From NCBI GenBank assembly GCA_020853575.1, contig JADYYP010000081.1, forward strand, positions 124,001 through 188,000: a stretch of DNA of 64,000 bases, read 5' to 3'. Within the stretch, counting starts at the first letter, position 1. Each line of letters opens with the position of its first letter. The position numbers and the translations under genes are program-made. Of the stretch, positions 9,091 through 17,104 are shown piece by piece. The notes below the pieces were generated by a model. The model saw only the letters and a program-made list of their open reading frames with translations, searched no databases and was not told the DNA's origin. Source of the DNA: Planctomycetota bacterium. GTDB lineage: Bacteria; Planctomycetota; UBA1135; GCA-002686595.

Positions 9091-10323
9091 TCAGGGCTGG
9101 TAGGTCAGCGTCACCGCGTTCGACAGGTTGGTCGTCTTCGAGGCCGGCGGGTCGCGGTACCAAGCCTGACAGTGCGCTGTCGCGCCAGCCGTCCAGGGAT
9201 TGCCGAGCGCGCCGGGGTTGGCCAGTTGGAAGGCGTTCCAGTCCAGCGTGAAGGTGCCGTTGCACTGACCCGCGGTACCGCCCGAGGTTTGGCTCAGCGT
9301 GCGCTGCGTCGGGGTCTTGACGCACAGGAAGCTGGTGCTCGTCGGCGACCACGGTTGCACCAGTTGGTTGAGCGCATAGAACACGATGCCGTTCTTCTGG
9401 CCTTCCACGTTGGTGACCGAGATCGTGCACGCATTGGCGAACGACAGGCTCGGATTCGCGTTGGCGTTGATCGATGCGTTGCACCCGGCGGTCGACGTGC
9501 CCGCGGTGCAGTACGTGCTCGGGCCCGTGGAGCTGCTCGAGAAGTTCCACGAGAGCACGTCGTTGTTCTCGTAGACGCCACCGGTCGCTCCGGTGATCCC
9601 GACGTACAGCGACGTGCCATTGATCAGGTTGAGCCCGCCGACCGCGCCTCCGCCGGTCCAGGTGCCGCCGGTGGTGAAGTTGTAGTTGGTGGTCAAGACC
9701 AGATTGCCGTCGTACTTGACCGACAGCGTCCCAGGCACGTACTGGATCGAGAGCGCGTGCACCAGGCCGTCGGTGAAGTCGACGCTCGGCGTGACCCAAC
9801 CGATCGAGAACGACTCGCGCGCGTCGTTGGCCAGAGTGCCGTTGGTGTGCCAGCTGAAGTCCGCGCCGCTCACGTCGAAGAACGGCGAGCCGGCGTCATA
9901 GGTGTCGATCTCCAGGGCCAGCGAGTTCTGGATGCCGACTCCGGCCGGATTCGCGGGGTTGTCGGCGTAGCCGATGCAGCTGCCGGCGGTCGCGCTCCCC
10001 AAGGCCGCGGTGGTGCGCGGGTCGTTCTGGAAGACGATCGCCAGCCCGTCGGCGCCGCCGAACACTTGGCCCGAGAACTGGAAGCGCAGGTCGAGCTGGA
10101 AGCCGCCGACGACGCTCAGCGGTTGCGCGTACCACACCGCGCCGCGTTGCGAGGCAGCGGCCGGCGTGACGCGCAGGATGTTGCCGGCGACCGTGGCGTT
10201 TCCGTTCAACACCAAGTTGGTCGAGGTGCTGAAGTCGGGGTACGAGAAGGACTGCGCGCGGGCGCTCGAGGCCAGTGCCGAGCAGAGCAGCGCGAGAGTG
10301 GCAGTGCGAGGGGAGCAGAGCAT
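9091..10323 (-). CDS. Secreted L-type (legume-like) lectin with shared C-terminal module
   Basis: 410 aa with a cleavable signal peptide ending SSARAQ. Residues about 25-265 look like an L-type lectin/concanavalin fold: GADGLAIVFQNDP (Asp of the carbohydrate/metal site), ALEIDTYD, and late YVGITGATGGVYENNDVLSW, a classical lectin core strand. Carbohydrate binding is therefore likely. Residues 271-410 (9094-9513) repeat the YCTAGT module found at 2629-3060, with the same order of GQKNG, FLC, TPTQRTL, QAWYRDP and SKTT. The ATG at 10323 is preceded by AAGGAA. The gene is monocistronic and shares the terminator at 9035-9069 with the convergent peptidase gene. Confidence 0.82.
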   Translation of the reverse strand: MLCSPRTATLALLCSALASSARAQSFSYPDFSTSTNLVLNGNATVAGNILRVTPAAASQRGAVWYAQPLSVVGGFQLDLRFQFSGQVFGGADGLAIVFQNDPRTTAALGSATAGSCIGYADNPANPAGVGIQNSLALEIDTYDAGSPFFDVSGADFSWHTNGTLANDARESFSIGWVTPSVDFTDGLVHALSIQYVPGTLSVKYDGNLVLTTNYNFTTGGTWTGGGAVGGLNLINGTSLYVGITGATGGVYENNDVLSWNFSSSSTGPSTYCTAGTSTAGCNASINANANPSLSFANACTISVTNVEGQKNGIVFYALNQLVQPWSPTSTSFLCVKTPTQRTLSQTSGGTAGQCNGTFTLDWNAFQLANPGALGNPWTAGATAHCQAWYRDPPASKTTNLSNAVTLTYQP

Positions 10324-10386
10324 GGTTGTTCCTTGTGCGGGGAGTGCGGCCGCTGTGAATGCGGTCCCGCGCAGCTCCACGTGTAC

Positions 10387-10400
10387 TCGCTCGCGAGCGA
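10387..10400. promoter_or_regulatory. Perfect 14-bp palindrome upstream of lectin gene
   Basis: TCGCTCGCGAGCGA, a perfect dyad lying 64 bp upstream of the lectin start codon within the 263-bp gap (10324-10586). It could be an operator, though GC-rich palindromes arise easily in this genome. No convincing promoter hexamers or RNA gene were seen in the rest of the gap. Confidence 0.3.
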
Positions 10401-10586
10401 TTCGGCGAGGTGCTCGTGAACGGAAAACGCAAGCCTCGCGCAAGCGCGGCCGAGCGCTCGGGCGTGCGGCGCGCGCCGATGCAAGCTCGACGCGGGTCGT
10501 GCGTGTGCTCGCGAAAGCGTTCCGCGCCGAACGCACTCCTTCGTCGGTTCGCTCGCGGGTGCGTTGGCCGCGAGCTCTCGGACACG

Positions 10587-11609
10587 TCACACGTGGTGCA
10601 CTGGACCATCGCCGCGGGCGGCGGCGAACAAAGTGCGCTTGACGTACACCGGCACCATCTCGCGGCGGTAGTCGGCGTCACCGGGGATGTTCGGGAGCGG
10701 ACGACACTGCTTGCGCGCGAGCTCGGCGACCGCGAGCACGGCGCTCTCGAACTCGGGCGAGCCGAGTGTCTGGCCGCGCAGCGTGTCGCCGACCTTCGCC
10801 ACGCGCTTGGGTTGCGCAGCCAGCGCCGTGACGACCACATCGGCGTGCGCCACGCGCTCGGTCTCGTCGACATCCAGCCGCACGGCGACGCCCAAGAGCG
10901 GGAAGTCGATGCTGCCGCGATCGCGCAGCTTGCCGTAGGCACCGCGATGGCCTCGCGGCGTCGGGGGCACGACGATGCGCGTCAGGATCTCGCTCGCTCC
11001 GAGCTTCTTGTTGACGATGCCGTCGGCCACCCAGAAATCGTCGATGGCGGTCGTGCGCGAGCCCTCGGGTCCTTCGAGCTCCAGGCGCGCGCCCAGCGTC
11101 ATCAGCGCGGGGGCCGTGTCGTTCGAGGCCGCCGCGACGCAGTTCTTGCCGCCCTGCACGACGTGGCACACGCTGCCGTCCTTCTTCATGCAGAAGCCCA
11201 GCGCCTGGCGCCAGAAGTAGCTCTGGTTGAACCACTGGCAGCGCGTGTCGAGCAGCACGTTGCCGCCCAGCGTGCCCATCGCGCGCAACTGCGGTCCGGC
11301 GACCAATGAGCAGGCCTGCGCGAGTGCGGGCGCGAAACGCTGCACGAGCTCCGACGCGGCGACCTCGGCGAGCGAGGTCATCGCGCCGATCGCGAGCGCG
11401 CCCTCGGGCTCACGCCGCACGCCGCGCAACTCCTCGATGTGCGCGAGCGACACCAGCAACTCGGGAGTGGCGAGCTCGTGCTTCATGTTGGGCACGAGAT
11501 CGGTGCCCCCGGCGATCACCATCGCCGCGGGGCCGGCCTCCTCGAGCAGCTGGATCGCCTCGGAGAGCGTGCGCGGCGAGCGCAGCTCGAATTTGGGCAG
11601 GCGCAGCAT
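10587..11609 (-). CDS. hcrB: 4-hydroxybenzoyl-CoA reductase-like beta subunit (FAD, extra 4Fe-4S)
   Basis: 340 aa, the FAD-binding medium subunit of a xanthine-dehydrogenase-family enzyme (AGGTDLVPNMKH near 33-44 and TLGGN near 113-117 bind FAD). The feature that singles it out is Cys124, Cys140, Cys148 and Cys157, spaced 16, 8 and 9 residues apart. From memory, this is the spacing of the cysteines (122/138/146/155) that hold the additional [4Fe-4S] cluster in Thauera 4-hydroxybenzoyl-CoA reductase beta, inside the insertion starting TRCQWFNQSYFWRQ. Electrons would pass from this cluster to the gamma and alpha subunits. The start codon overlaps the alpha stop by one base (TGATG). It is last in a gamma-alpha-beta operon. 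Confidence 0.85.
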   Translation of the reverse strand: MLRLPKFELRSPRTLSEAIQLLEEAGPAAMVIAGGTDLVPNMKHELATPELLVSLAHIEELRGVRREPEGALAIGAMTSLAEVAASELVQRFAPALAQACSLVAGPQLRAMGTLGGNVLLDTRCQWFNQSYFWRQALGFCMKKDGSVCHVVQGGKNCVAAASNDTAPALMTLGARLELEGPEGSRTTAIDDFWVADGIVNKKLGASEILTRIVVPPTPRGHRGAYGKLRDRGSIDFPLLGVAVRLDVDETERVAHADVVVTALAAQPKRVAKVGDTLRGQTLGSPEFESAVLAVAELARKQCRPLPNIPGDADYRREMVPVYVKRTLFAAARGDGPVHHV

Positions 11610-14002
11610 CAGCGGCTCCCTTCGTCGAGCGCCGCATGCGGTCGGGCCGGGCGCAGTGCCTGTTCCTGGCGCAACGCCGCGAGCACCTTGCCCGGCGTGA
11701 ATGGCAAGTGCTTCAGGCGAATGCCGAGCGCGTCGTGGATGGCGTTGGAGAGCGCGGGGATCGACGGATGCAGCGGGCCTTCGCCGGCCTCCTTCGCTCC
11801 GTACGGTCCCTCGGGATCGATCGACTCCACGATCAGCGCGTGCAACTCGGGCGTGTCGACGCTGGTCGGCAGGCGGTAATCGAGCAGCGAAGGCCCGGAG
11901 TGCAGGCCGAAGCGGTTGAGCTGGTGGTGCTCGAGCAACGCCTCGGCGAGCCCCATGTAGGCCGAGCCTTCCATCTGACCGGCGACGATCATCGGGTTGA
12001 GCGCGCGACCGCAGTCGTGGGCGATCCATGCGCGCACGACGCTGACGCGACCGGTTTCGACGTCGACTTCGCATTCGACGACGTGCGCGGTGAACGAGTA
12101 GGCCGGTGAAGCGCCGATGGTGCCGCCGCGGTAGTCACCGCCGAGCTTGGGCGTGTTGTAGGAACCGGTCGCGCCCAGCGTGTCGAACTTGCTTTCGGCC
12201 AGTTGGAAGACCTCGACGCTGGTCATCGAGCGCGCGGCGTCCTCGATGTCGATTGCGAGCCCGTCGATCAAGCGCACGCGGCGTTCGTCGCAAGCCCACT
12301 TCTGCGCCACCGCGGCGACCAATTGCGCGCGCAGCTTGCGGCAGGCATCGATGGCCGCGTTGCCGACCATGAAGGTCACGCGGCTGGAGTACGCGCCGAG
12401 ATCGACCGGGCACAGGTCGGTGTCGGCGGCGACCACGCGGATCTGCTCCAGCTTGAGTCCGAGCTCCTCGGCCACGACGTAGGCGACCATCGAGTTCGAG
12501 CCCTGTCCGATGTCGTTGCCACCGGTGAACACCGTGACCAAACCCGAGCGATCCAGCTTGAGCTGGATGCCGGCCTGCGGCATTTCGTTGGGATAGACGG
12601 GGTAGTTGGTGCCCGAGATGTACATCGAGCCCGCCACGCCCAGTCCACGTCCGCGCCCGAGTTTCCCGCGGCGCTGCTTCCAACCGCTGGCGCGTTCGAC
12701 CGCGTCCAGACACTGCAAGAAACCATTCGACGTCACGCGCTGACCGTTGACGGTGCGCGTGAAGTCACCTTGGAAGTTGCGCCGCCGGATCTCGATCGGG
12801 TCCAGCGCGAGGCGCTCGGCGAGCTGATCGAGCTGCACCTCGAAGGCGAAGCGCGGTTGCACCGAGCCGTGGCCGCGCTTGGGTCCGCAGGGCGGCTTGT
12901 TGGTGAAGACGCGCGACGAGTCGAAGCGATAGGTCGGGAAATGATAGGGCCCGGTCAGCAGTTGGCCCGAGTAGTAGGTCGTCACCAAGCCGAACGAGCT
13001 GTAGGAGCCGCCGTCGATCAGGATCTTGGCGTCGACGCCGGTCAGCTTGCCATCCCGAGTCGCGCCGCTCTTGTAGTGCAAGTGCATCGGATGGCGGCCG
13101 CGGTGCGCGTAGAAGACCTCCTCGCGCGTCCACAGCATCTTCACCGGACGGCCGGTGACGAGCGCGAGCTTCGCGACGCAGAACTCGAGACTGAAGGGAT
13201 CGCTCTTGCCGCCGAAGGCACCGCCGAGGTTGAGCTGCACCACACGGATCTTGTGGGGCGGGAGCTCGAGCACCTTGGCCAGCGCGCGGTGCACGTAGTG
13301 CGTGATCTGCGTCGAGGACCACAGCGTCAAGACGCCGTCCGCGGAACAACTGGCGAGCGCGCAGTGCGGTTCGATCGCGGCGTGCGTCGTGCCGTGGAAC
13401 TCGTAGTCGTCCTCGACGACCACGTCGGCCCCGGCGAGCGCCTCGTCGACGGCGCCGAACTCCAGGCGCACGTTCTTCGAGATGTTGCCTTCCTTGCGGT
13501 CCTCGTGGATCGGTGGGTCGTGGCGCACGAGCGCCTCGAACGGATCGAGGTAGGCGTGCAGCACCTGGTACTCGACCTCGATCAGCTTCAACGCGGCGTT
13601 GGCCGTGTCCTCGTCGAGCGCCGCGACCGCCGCGACCGGATCGCCGATGAAGCGCACCTTGTCGACCGCCAGCGCATTCTCGTCCGGCGTCCAGGGGATC
13701 ACGCCGTACTTGATCGGCATCGAAGCACCGGTGATCACCGCTAGGACGCCGGGCAGCGCCAAGGCCCGGCTGGCGTCGACGCGCAGGACGCGCGCGTGGG
13801 GATGCGGGCTGCGCAGCGTCTTGGCGTGCAACATTCCCGGCAGTTGCAGATCGTCGGCGTAGAGTGCCGCACCCGTGGCCTTCGACAGGCCGTCGAGCTT
13901 GCGCAGCGCGCGCCCCACGACCTTGAAGTCGGTGTTGGACTTCGAGCCCGGCGTCGCGGCGCCCCACGGCGCTCCAGGACCGTGCAGATCGCGCGCGCTC
14001 AC
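11609..14002 (-). CDS. hcrA: 4-hydroxybenzoyl-CoA reductase-like alpha subunit (molybdenum cofactor)
   Basis: 797 aa, the large catalytic subunit of the molybdenum hydroxylase family. It shows the N-terminal VVGRALRKLDGLSKATGAALYA region, the cofactor segment GGAFGGKSDPF, the PPCGPKRGHGSVQPRF segment, and near the C-terminus KEAGEGP with the glutamate that acts as base in this family. Similarity is closer to 4-hydroxybenzoyl-CoA reductase than to CO dehydrogenase or xanthine dehydrogenase (no CSFR loop). The GTG at 14002 forms a GTGA overlap with the small-subunit stop, so I prefer it; the frame extends much further upstream only as antisense-like sequence. The substrate is not proven: no CoA ligase or benzoyl-CoA reductase genes lie nearby. 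Confidence 0.85.
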   Translation of the reverse strand: MSARDLHGPGAPWGAATPGSKSNTDFKVVGRALRKLDGLSKATGAALYADDLQLPGMLHAKTLRSPHPHARVLRVDASRALALPGVLAVITGASMPIKYGVIPWTPDENALAVDKVRFIGDPVAAVAALDEDTANAALKLIEVEYQVLHAYLDPFEALVRHDPPIHEDRKEGNISKNVRLEFGAVDEALAGADVVVEDDYEFHGTTHAAIEPHCALASCSADGVLTLWSSTQITHYVHRALAKVLELPPHKIRVVQLNLGGAFGGKSDPFSLEFCVAKLALVTGRPVKMLWTREEVFYAHRGRHPMHLHYKSGATRDGKLTGVDAKILIDGGSYSSFGLVTTYYSGQLLTGPYHFPTYRFDSSRVFTNKPPCGPKRGHGSVQPRFAFEVQLDQLAERLALDPIEIRRRNFQGDFTRTVNGQRVTSNGFLQCLDAVERASGWKQRRGKLGRGRGLGVAGSMYISGTNYPVYPNEMPQAGIQLKLDRSGLVTVFTGGNDIGQGSNSMVAYVVAEELGLKLEQIRVVAADTDLCPVDLGAYSSRVTFMVGNAAIDACRKLRAQLVAAVAQKWACDERRVRLIDGLAIDIEDAARSMTSVEVFQLAESKFDTLGATGSYNTPKLGGDYRGGTIGASPAYSFTAHVVECEVDVETGRVSVVRAWIAHDCGRALNPMIVAGQMEGSAYMGLAEALLEHHQLNRFGLHSGPSLLDYRLPTSVDTPELHALIVESIDPEGPYGAKEAGEGPLHPSIPALSNAIHDALGIRLKHLPFTPGKVLAALRQEQALRPARPHAALDEGSR

Positions 14003-14550
14003 GGCGTGTCCTCGCGCTCGCACGCTCGCTCGCGCTGCGCTTCCCAGGCGCGTGCAGCCGTTGTCGTGCCGCAGGCCTGAGCCACGGCCGACTCGACCGC
14101 TTCGAAGATCTGCGTGTATCCAGTGCAGCGACACAAATTGCCGCTGAGCGCGTGGCGGATCTCGACTCGCGTCGGCCGCGGATTGCGCGCGAGCAGCGCG
14201 CGCGCCGAGAGGATCATGCCGGGCTGACAGAAGCCGCACTGCAGCGCCCCACAGCGGTCGAATGCGTCCTGCAGCGGATCCGCGCCGGCCCCGCCCGACT
14301 TGCGATGCGCGGGCATGAGCCCTTCGATGGTCGTGATTTCGCGCCCTTCGACGGACTTGGCGAGCGTCAGGCACGCCAACCACGGGCGGCCGTCGACCAA
14401 CACCGTGCACGCTCCGCAGTCGCCCTTGTCGCAACCTTGCTTCGTGCCGGTCAGGCCCAGGCGATAGCGCAGGACCTCGAGCAGAGTCCAGTGATCCGGC
14501 GCGGCGACCTCGACTCGGTCGCCGTTGATGTGGAATGAAAAGACGGTCAT
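13999..14550 (-). CDS. hcrC: 4-hydroxybenzoyl-CoA reductase-like gamma subunit (two 2Fe-2S)
   Basis: 183 aa. It carries a plant-ferredoxin-type cluster (Cys40, Cys45, Cys48, Cys60 in GCDKGDCGACTV...AC) and a second helical-domain cluster (Cys105, Cys108, Cys140, Cys142 in QCGFCQPG and GNLCRCTGY). This is the electron-transfer small subunit of molybdenum hydroxylases. It is the first gene of the operon. The ATG at 14550 has the SD-like GGAG seven nucleotides upstream, inside the hairpin at 14556-14570. The C-terminal 25 residues are charged and extend past the usual family end. Confidence 0.88.
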   Translation of the reverse strand: MTVFSFHINGDRVEVAAPDHWTLLEVLRYRLGLTGTKQGCDKGDCGACTVLVDGRPWLACLTLAKSVEGREITTIEGLMPAHRKSGGAGADPLQDAFDRCGALQCGFCQPGMILSARALLARNPRPTRVEIRHALSGNLCRCTGYTQIFEAVESAVAQACGTTTAARAWEAQRERACEREDTP

Positions 14551-14555
14551 CTTGC

Positions 14556-14570
14556 GCTCCAGTGTGGAGC
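14556..14570 (-). promoter_or_regulatory. Hairpin enclosing the ribosome binding site of the gamma subunit gene
   Basis: On the minus strand GCTCCA (14570-14565) and TGGAGC (14561-14556) form a 6-bp stem with a 3-nt loop. The 3' arm contains the GGAG that serves the ATG at 14550, so the stem would hide the ribosome binding site. Confidence 0.45.
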
Positions 14571-14697
14571 TTCTCGCGCCCCGCGCCAAGTGTCGTGGCG
14601 CTCATCGTGAAACGTGCGTTCGCGCAGAACATTCCCCGGAGGAACTTCGTCTCCGCGAGGAGTGGCCGGCACGGTTGCCGCTCGGATCTCATCCAGT

Positions 14698-17085
14698 ATG
14701 CTCGCCCGGATGTTCTCTTCCCTTTCACGGCGCTCGCAGCCCTCGGGATGGACGCGCGGCCTGCGCTCGGGATGGACGCTAGGGCTCGCTCTGCTCTCGT
14801 TGACGACGTTCACCGGCTGTTCCGGAAGTGGGGACGCCGAACTCGCCAGCGGCCCCGGGCGCACCACCCGGCGACTCGAGACGGCGGCCGAATCCGACGC
14901 ACAGGTGCCCGCTGCAACACTGATCGAGCGCGTCGATGCCGTGGCGCTGAAGTCGGAGTGGCGCGCCGAGGGCAGCGAGATCACCGTCGAGGGTGTGCGC
15001 ACCAGCATCGACCATCAGGAGACCGCGCCGGCGGTGATGTTCAAGTTCGGCAGCCACAAGCTGGTCAAGCTCTCGCGCAAGCTGGACGCGTCGCGCATCA
15101 ACCAGATCGACCTGTACATGATCGCCTCGAACGAGGTGTGGGTTACGGCCGAGCTCGTCGGCAAGGGCCAGCGCTTGGCCGTCACGCGTGCCCGGCGCTT
15201 TCCGTCGAGCTACGAGGCGTTCCACGTGCGCGAGTCGTTCTTGTGGCCGCTCCCCGAAGCCGCCGAAGCCGACGAGCTGTACCTGTGGTTCAACGGCGAG
15301 GCGGAGCGCGTCGCCTTGGTTTCTGTCGAGCTGCTCGACCAACCGCCCAGCGGTTTCGCCGAGTTCGGGAGCGAGGAGCCGTTCCTGTTCGAAGGGCTCG
15401 CGCGCCCCTCGCAATGGGCGACTTCACGCAGTCGCCTGAGCGCGCGCACCAAGGTCAGCGCGACCAGTGAGCTGACCTTCGACTATCTCCAGCCGCTGCG
15501 CGTGCGGCGCCGGCTGGGCGCGCCGAGCTTGGTGGCTCTGGTCGAGGACGCCGCGGGTCACGTGGTGCGTCAAGCGTTCGAGCTGCCGGGTGGCAGCGAG
15601 CGTCCGTCGCAGTGGCAATCGGCGCGGATTCCGCTCGACGTGCTCGATCCCGGTCCGGTCGAGGTGCGCTTCGAGATCGACGGCAAGCGCGACGCCGCGT
15701 GCTTGGTCTCCAACATCGCATTGGTCGAGCCCAGCGCCTCGATTCGGCCCTCGGTGCTGCTCGTCACCAGCGACACGCACCGCGCGGACCACGTGCGCGT
15801 CGTCGGAGCGCGCACGGACGTCGAGACACCGGTGCTGGATCGGCTCGCGGCCGCGGGCGTGCTGTTCGTCGACTGCTTCTCGGCGGCCAACAGCACCAAT
15901 CCGTCGCACACCTCGCTGATGACCGGAGTGCACACGCGCGACGTGGGCATCTCCGACAATGCGACGCCGCTGTTGCCCAGCGCCGCGACGTTGGCCGAGT
16001 CCTTCCGCGCCCTGGGCTATCGCACGTTTTCCGCGGTCAGCATCGAGCACCTGACGCACCGTGTCAGCGGACTCGGGCAGGGCTTCGACTCCGAGTCGGA
16101 ACCCCATCCCTCGGGTGAGCGCACCGCCGACGAGACCATCGACGCCGCGCTACGGCTGCTCGACGGCGTGGGGAGCGAGCCCGTGTTCCTGTGGGTGCAC
16201 CTGTTCGATGCCCACGCGCCCTACACTCCGCCCCCGGCTTTCGACCGGCGCTACTACCCCGGAGGTGGCGACCCGTTCGATCCAGCGAAGCCCGAGCTGG
16301 GCATTCCAGCCGCCAAGCTCGCACCCGAGCTGCAGGGCTTGCGCGACCTCGAGTTCCCACGGGCCCAGTACAAGGGCGAGGTCTCGTACCTCGACAGCGC
16401 GCTCGCGCGTCTATTCGACGCGCCGCGCTTCGTGTCGGGCGCGGTCGCGTTCGTCGCCGATCACGGCGAGTGCTTGGGCGAGCACGGTGTCTACTACGAT
16501 CATTCCGGTCTGTTTCCGCAGACCGTGCACGTGCCGCTGATCCTGCGCTGGCCGGGCAATCCGGTCGGTGCGCGCAGCACGGCGCGCGTGATGTCCGTCG
16601 ACATCGGACGCACGCTGCTGGCGATCGCGGGCGACACGAGCCAGCGCTTTCCTGGACGCGACCTGCGCGAGCGGCTGACTTCGGCCGCAGCGGATGACGA
16701 GCCGCGCTTCATGATCTCGGGCAACTTCACCAGCGCCGCGATCGAGACCAAGACGCACTACCTGATCTTGACCCTGGCGGATCCGCAGGACCCGCGGCTC
16801 GACGCGCAGATCGGCCCGCACCGCGTGTTCCTCTACGACCGCAAGGCCGACCCCGCCTCCGAGCACGACATCGCCAGCGCACAGCCGCAGGTCGCTCGCG
16901 AACTGCGCGCGAGGTTGGTGCAGTGGCTCAAGCAGCGCCGCTCACTGGGCTGGGCCGGCGGTCGGAGCAACGACGCGGAGTTCCTCGCCCAGCTCGCCAA
17001 GCTGGGCTACGCGGACGTGCAGCGCGCCGCCGACAAGCCCCTGTGGGAAGACGACGACTGCGCCGAATGCCAGCGCTACCGCTGA
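14698..17085 (+). CDS. Sulfatase-like lipoprotein with Thr at the nucleophile position
   Basis: 795 aa. A basic n-region and hydrophobic segment end in lipobox FTGC (Cys41). Residues about 45-340 are an all-beta region of unknown family. From about 350 an alkaline-phosphatase-superfamily sulfatase domain follows: SVLLVTSDTHRADHV (metal Asp), TNPSHTSLMTG, LFDAHAPY, and VADHGECLGEHGVYYDH (metal Asp-His). In true sulfatases the third motif reads (C/S)xPSR with Cys/Ser converted to formylglycine; here Thr400 stands at that position and His404 replaces Arg. It may therefore act as a phosphatase or transferase with a Thr nucleophile, or be inactive. The ATG at 14698 is one of two plausible starts (other at 14710). 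Confidence 0.82.
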   Translation: MLARMFSSLSRRSQPSGWTRGLRSGWTLGLALLSLTTFTGCSGSGDAELASGPGRTTRRLETAAESDAQVPAATLIERVDAVALKSEWRAEGSEITVEGVRTSIDHQETAPAVMFKFGSHKLVKLSRKLDASRINQIDLYMIASNEVWVTAELVGKGQRLAVTRARRFPSSYEAFHVRESFLWPLPEAAEADELYLWFNGEAERVALVSVELLDQPPSGFAEFGSEEPFLFEGLARPSQWATSRSRLSARTKVSATSELTFDYLQPLRVRRRLGAPSLVALVEDAAGHVVRQAFELPGGSERPSQWQSARIPLDVLDPGPVEVRFEIDGKRDAACLVSNIALVEPSASIRPSVLLVTSDTHRADHVRVVGARTDVETPVLDRLAAAGVLFVDCFSAANSTNPSHTSLMTGVHTRDVGISDNATPLLPSAATLAESFRALGYRTFSAVSIEHLTHRVSGLGQGFDSESEPHPSGERTADETIDAALRLLDGVGSEPVFLWVHLFDAHAPYTPPPAFDRRYYPGGGDPFDPAKPELGIPAAKLAPELQGLRDLEFPRAQYKGEVSYLDSALARLFDAPRFVSGAVAFVADHGECLGEHGVYYDHSGLFPQTVHVPLILRWPGNPVGARSTARVMSVDIGRTLLAIAGDTSQRFPGRDLRERLTSAAADDEPRFMISGNFTSAAIETKTHYLILTLADPQDPRLDAQIGPHRVFLYDRKADPASEHDIASAQPQVARELRARLVQWLKQRRSLGWAGGRSNDAEFLAQLAKLGYADVQRAADKPLWEDDDCAECQRYR

Positions 17086-17104
17086 GCCGCGCGGGCCTGC
17101 GGAC

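Noticed and set aside
10401..10586. Possible tRNA-like T-loop (GGTTCGC) in the gap upstream of the lectin gene
   Set aside because: No acceptor or anticodon stem could be built around it.
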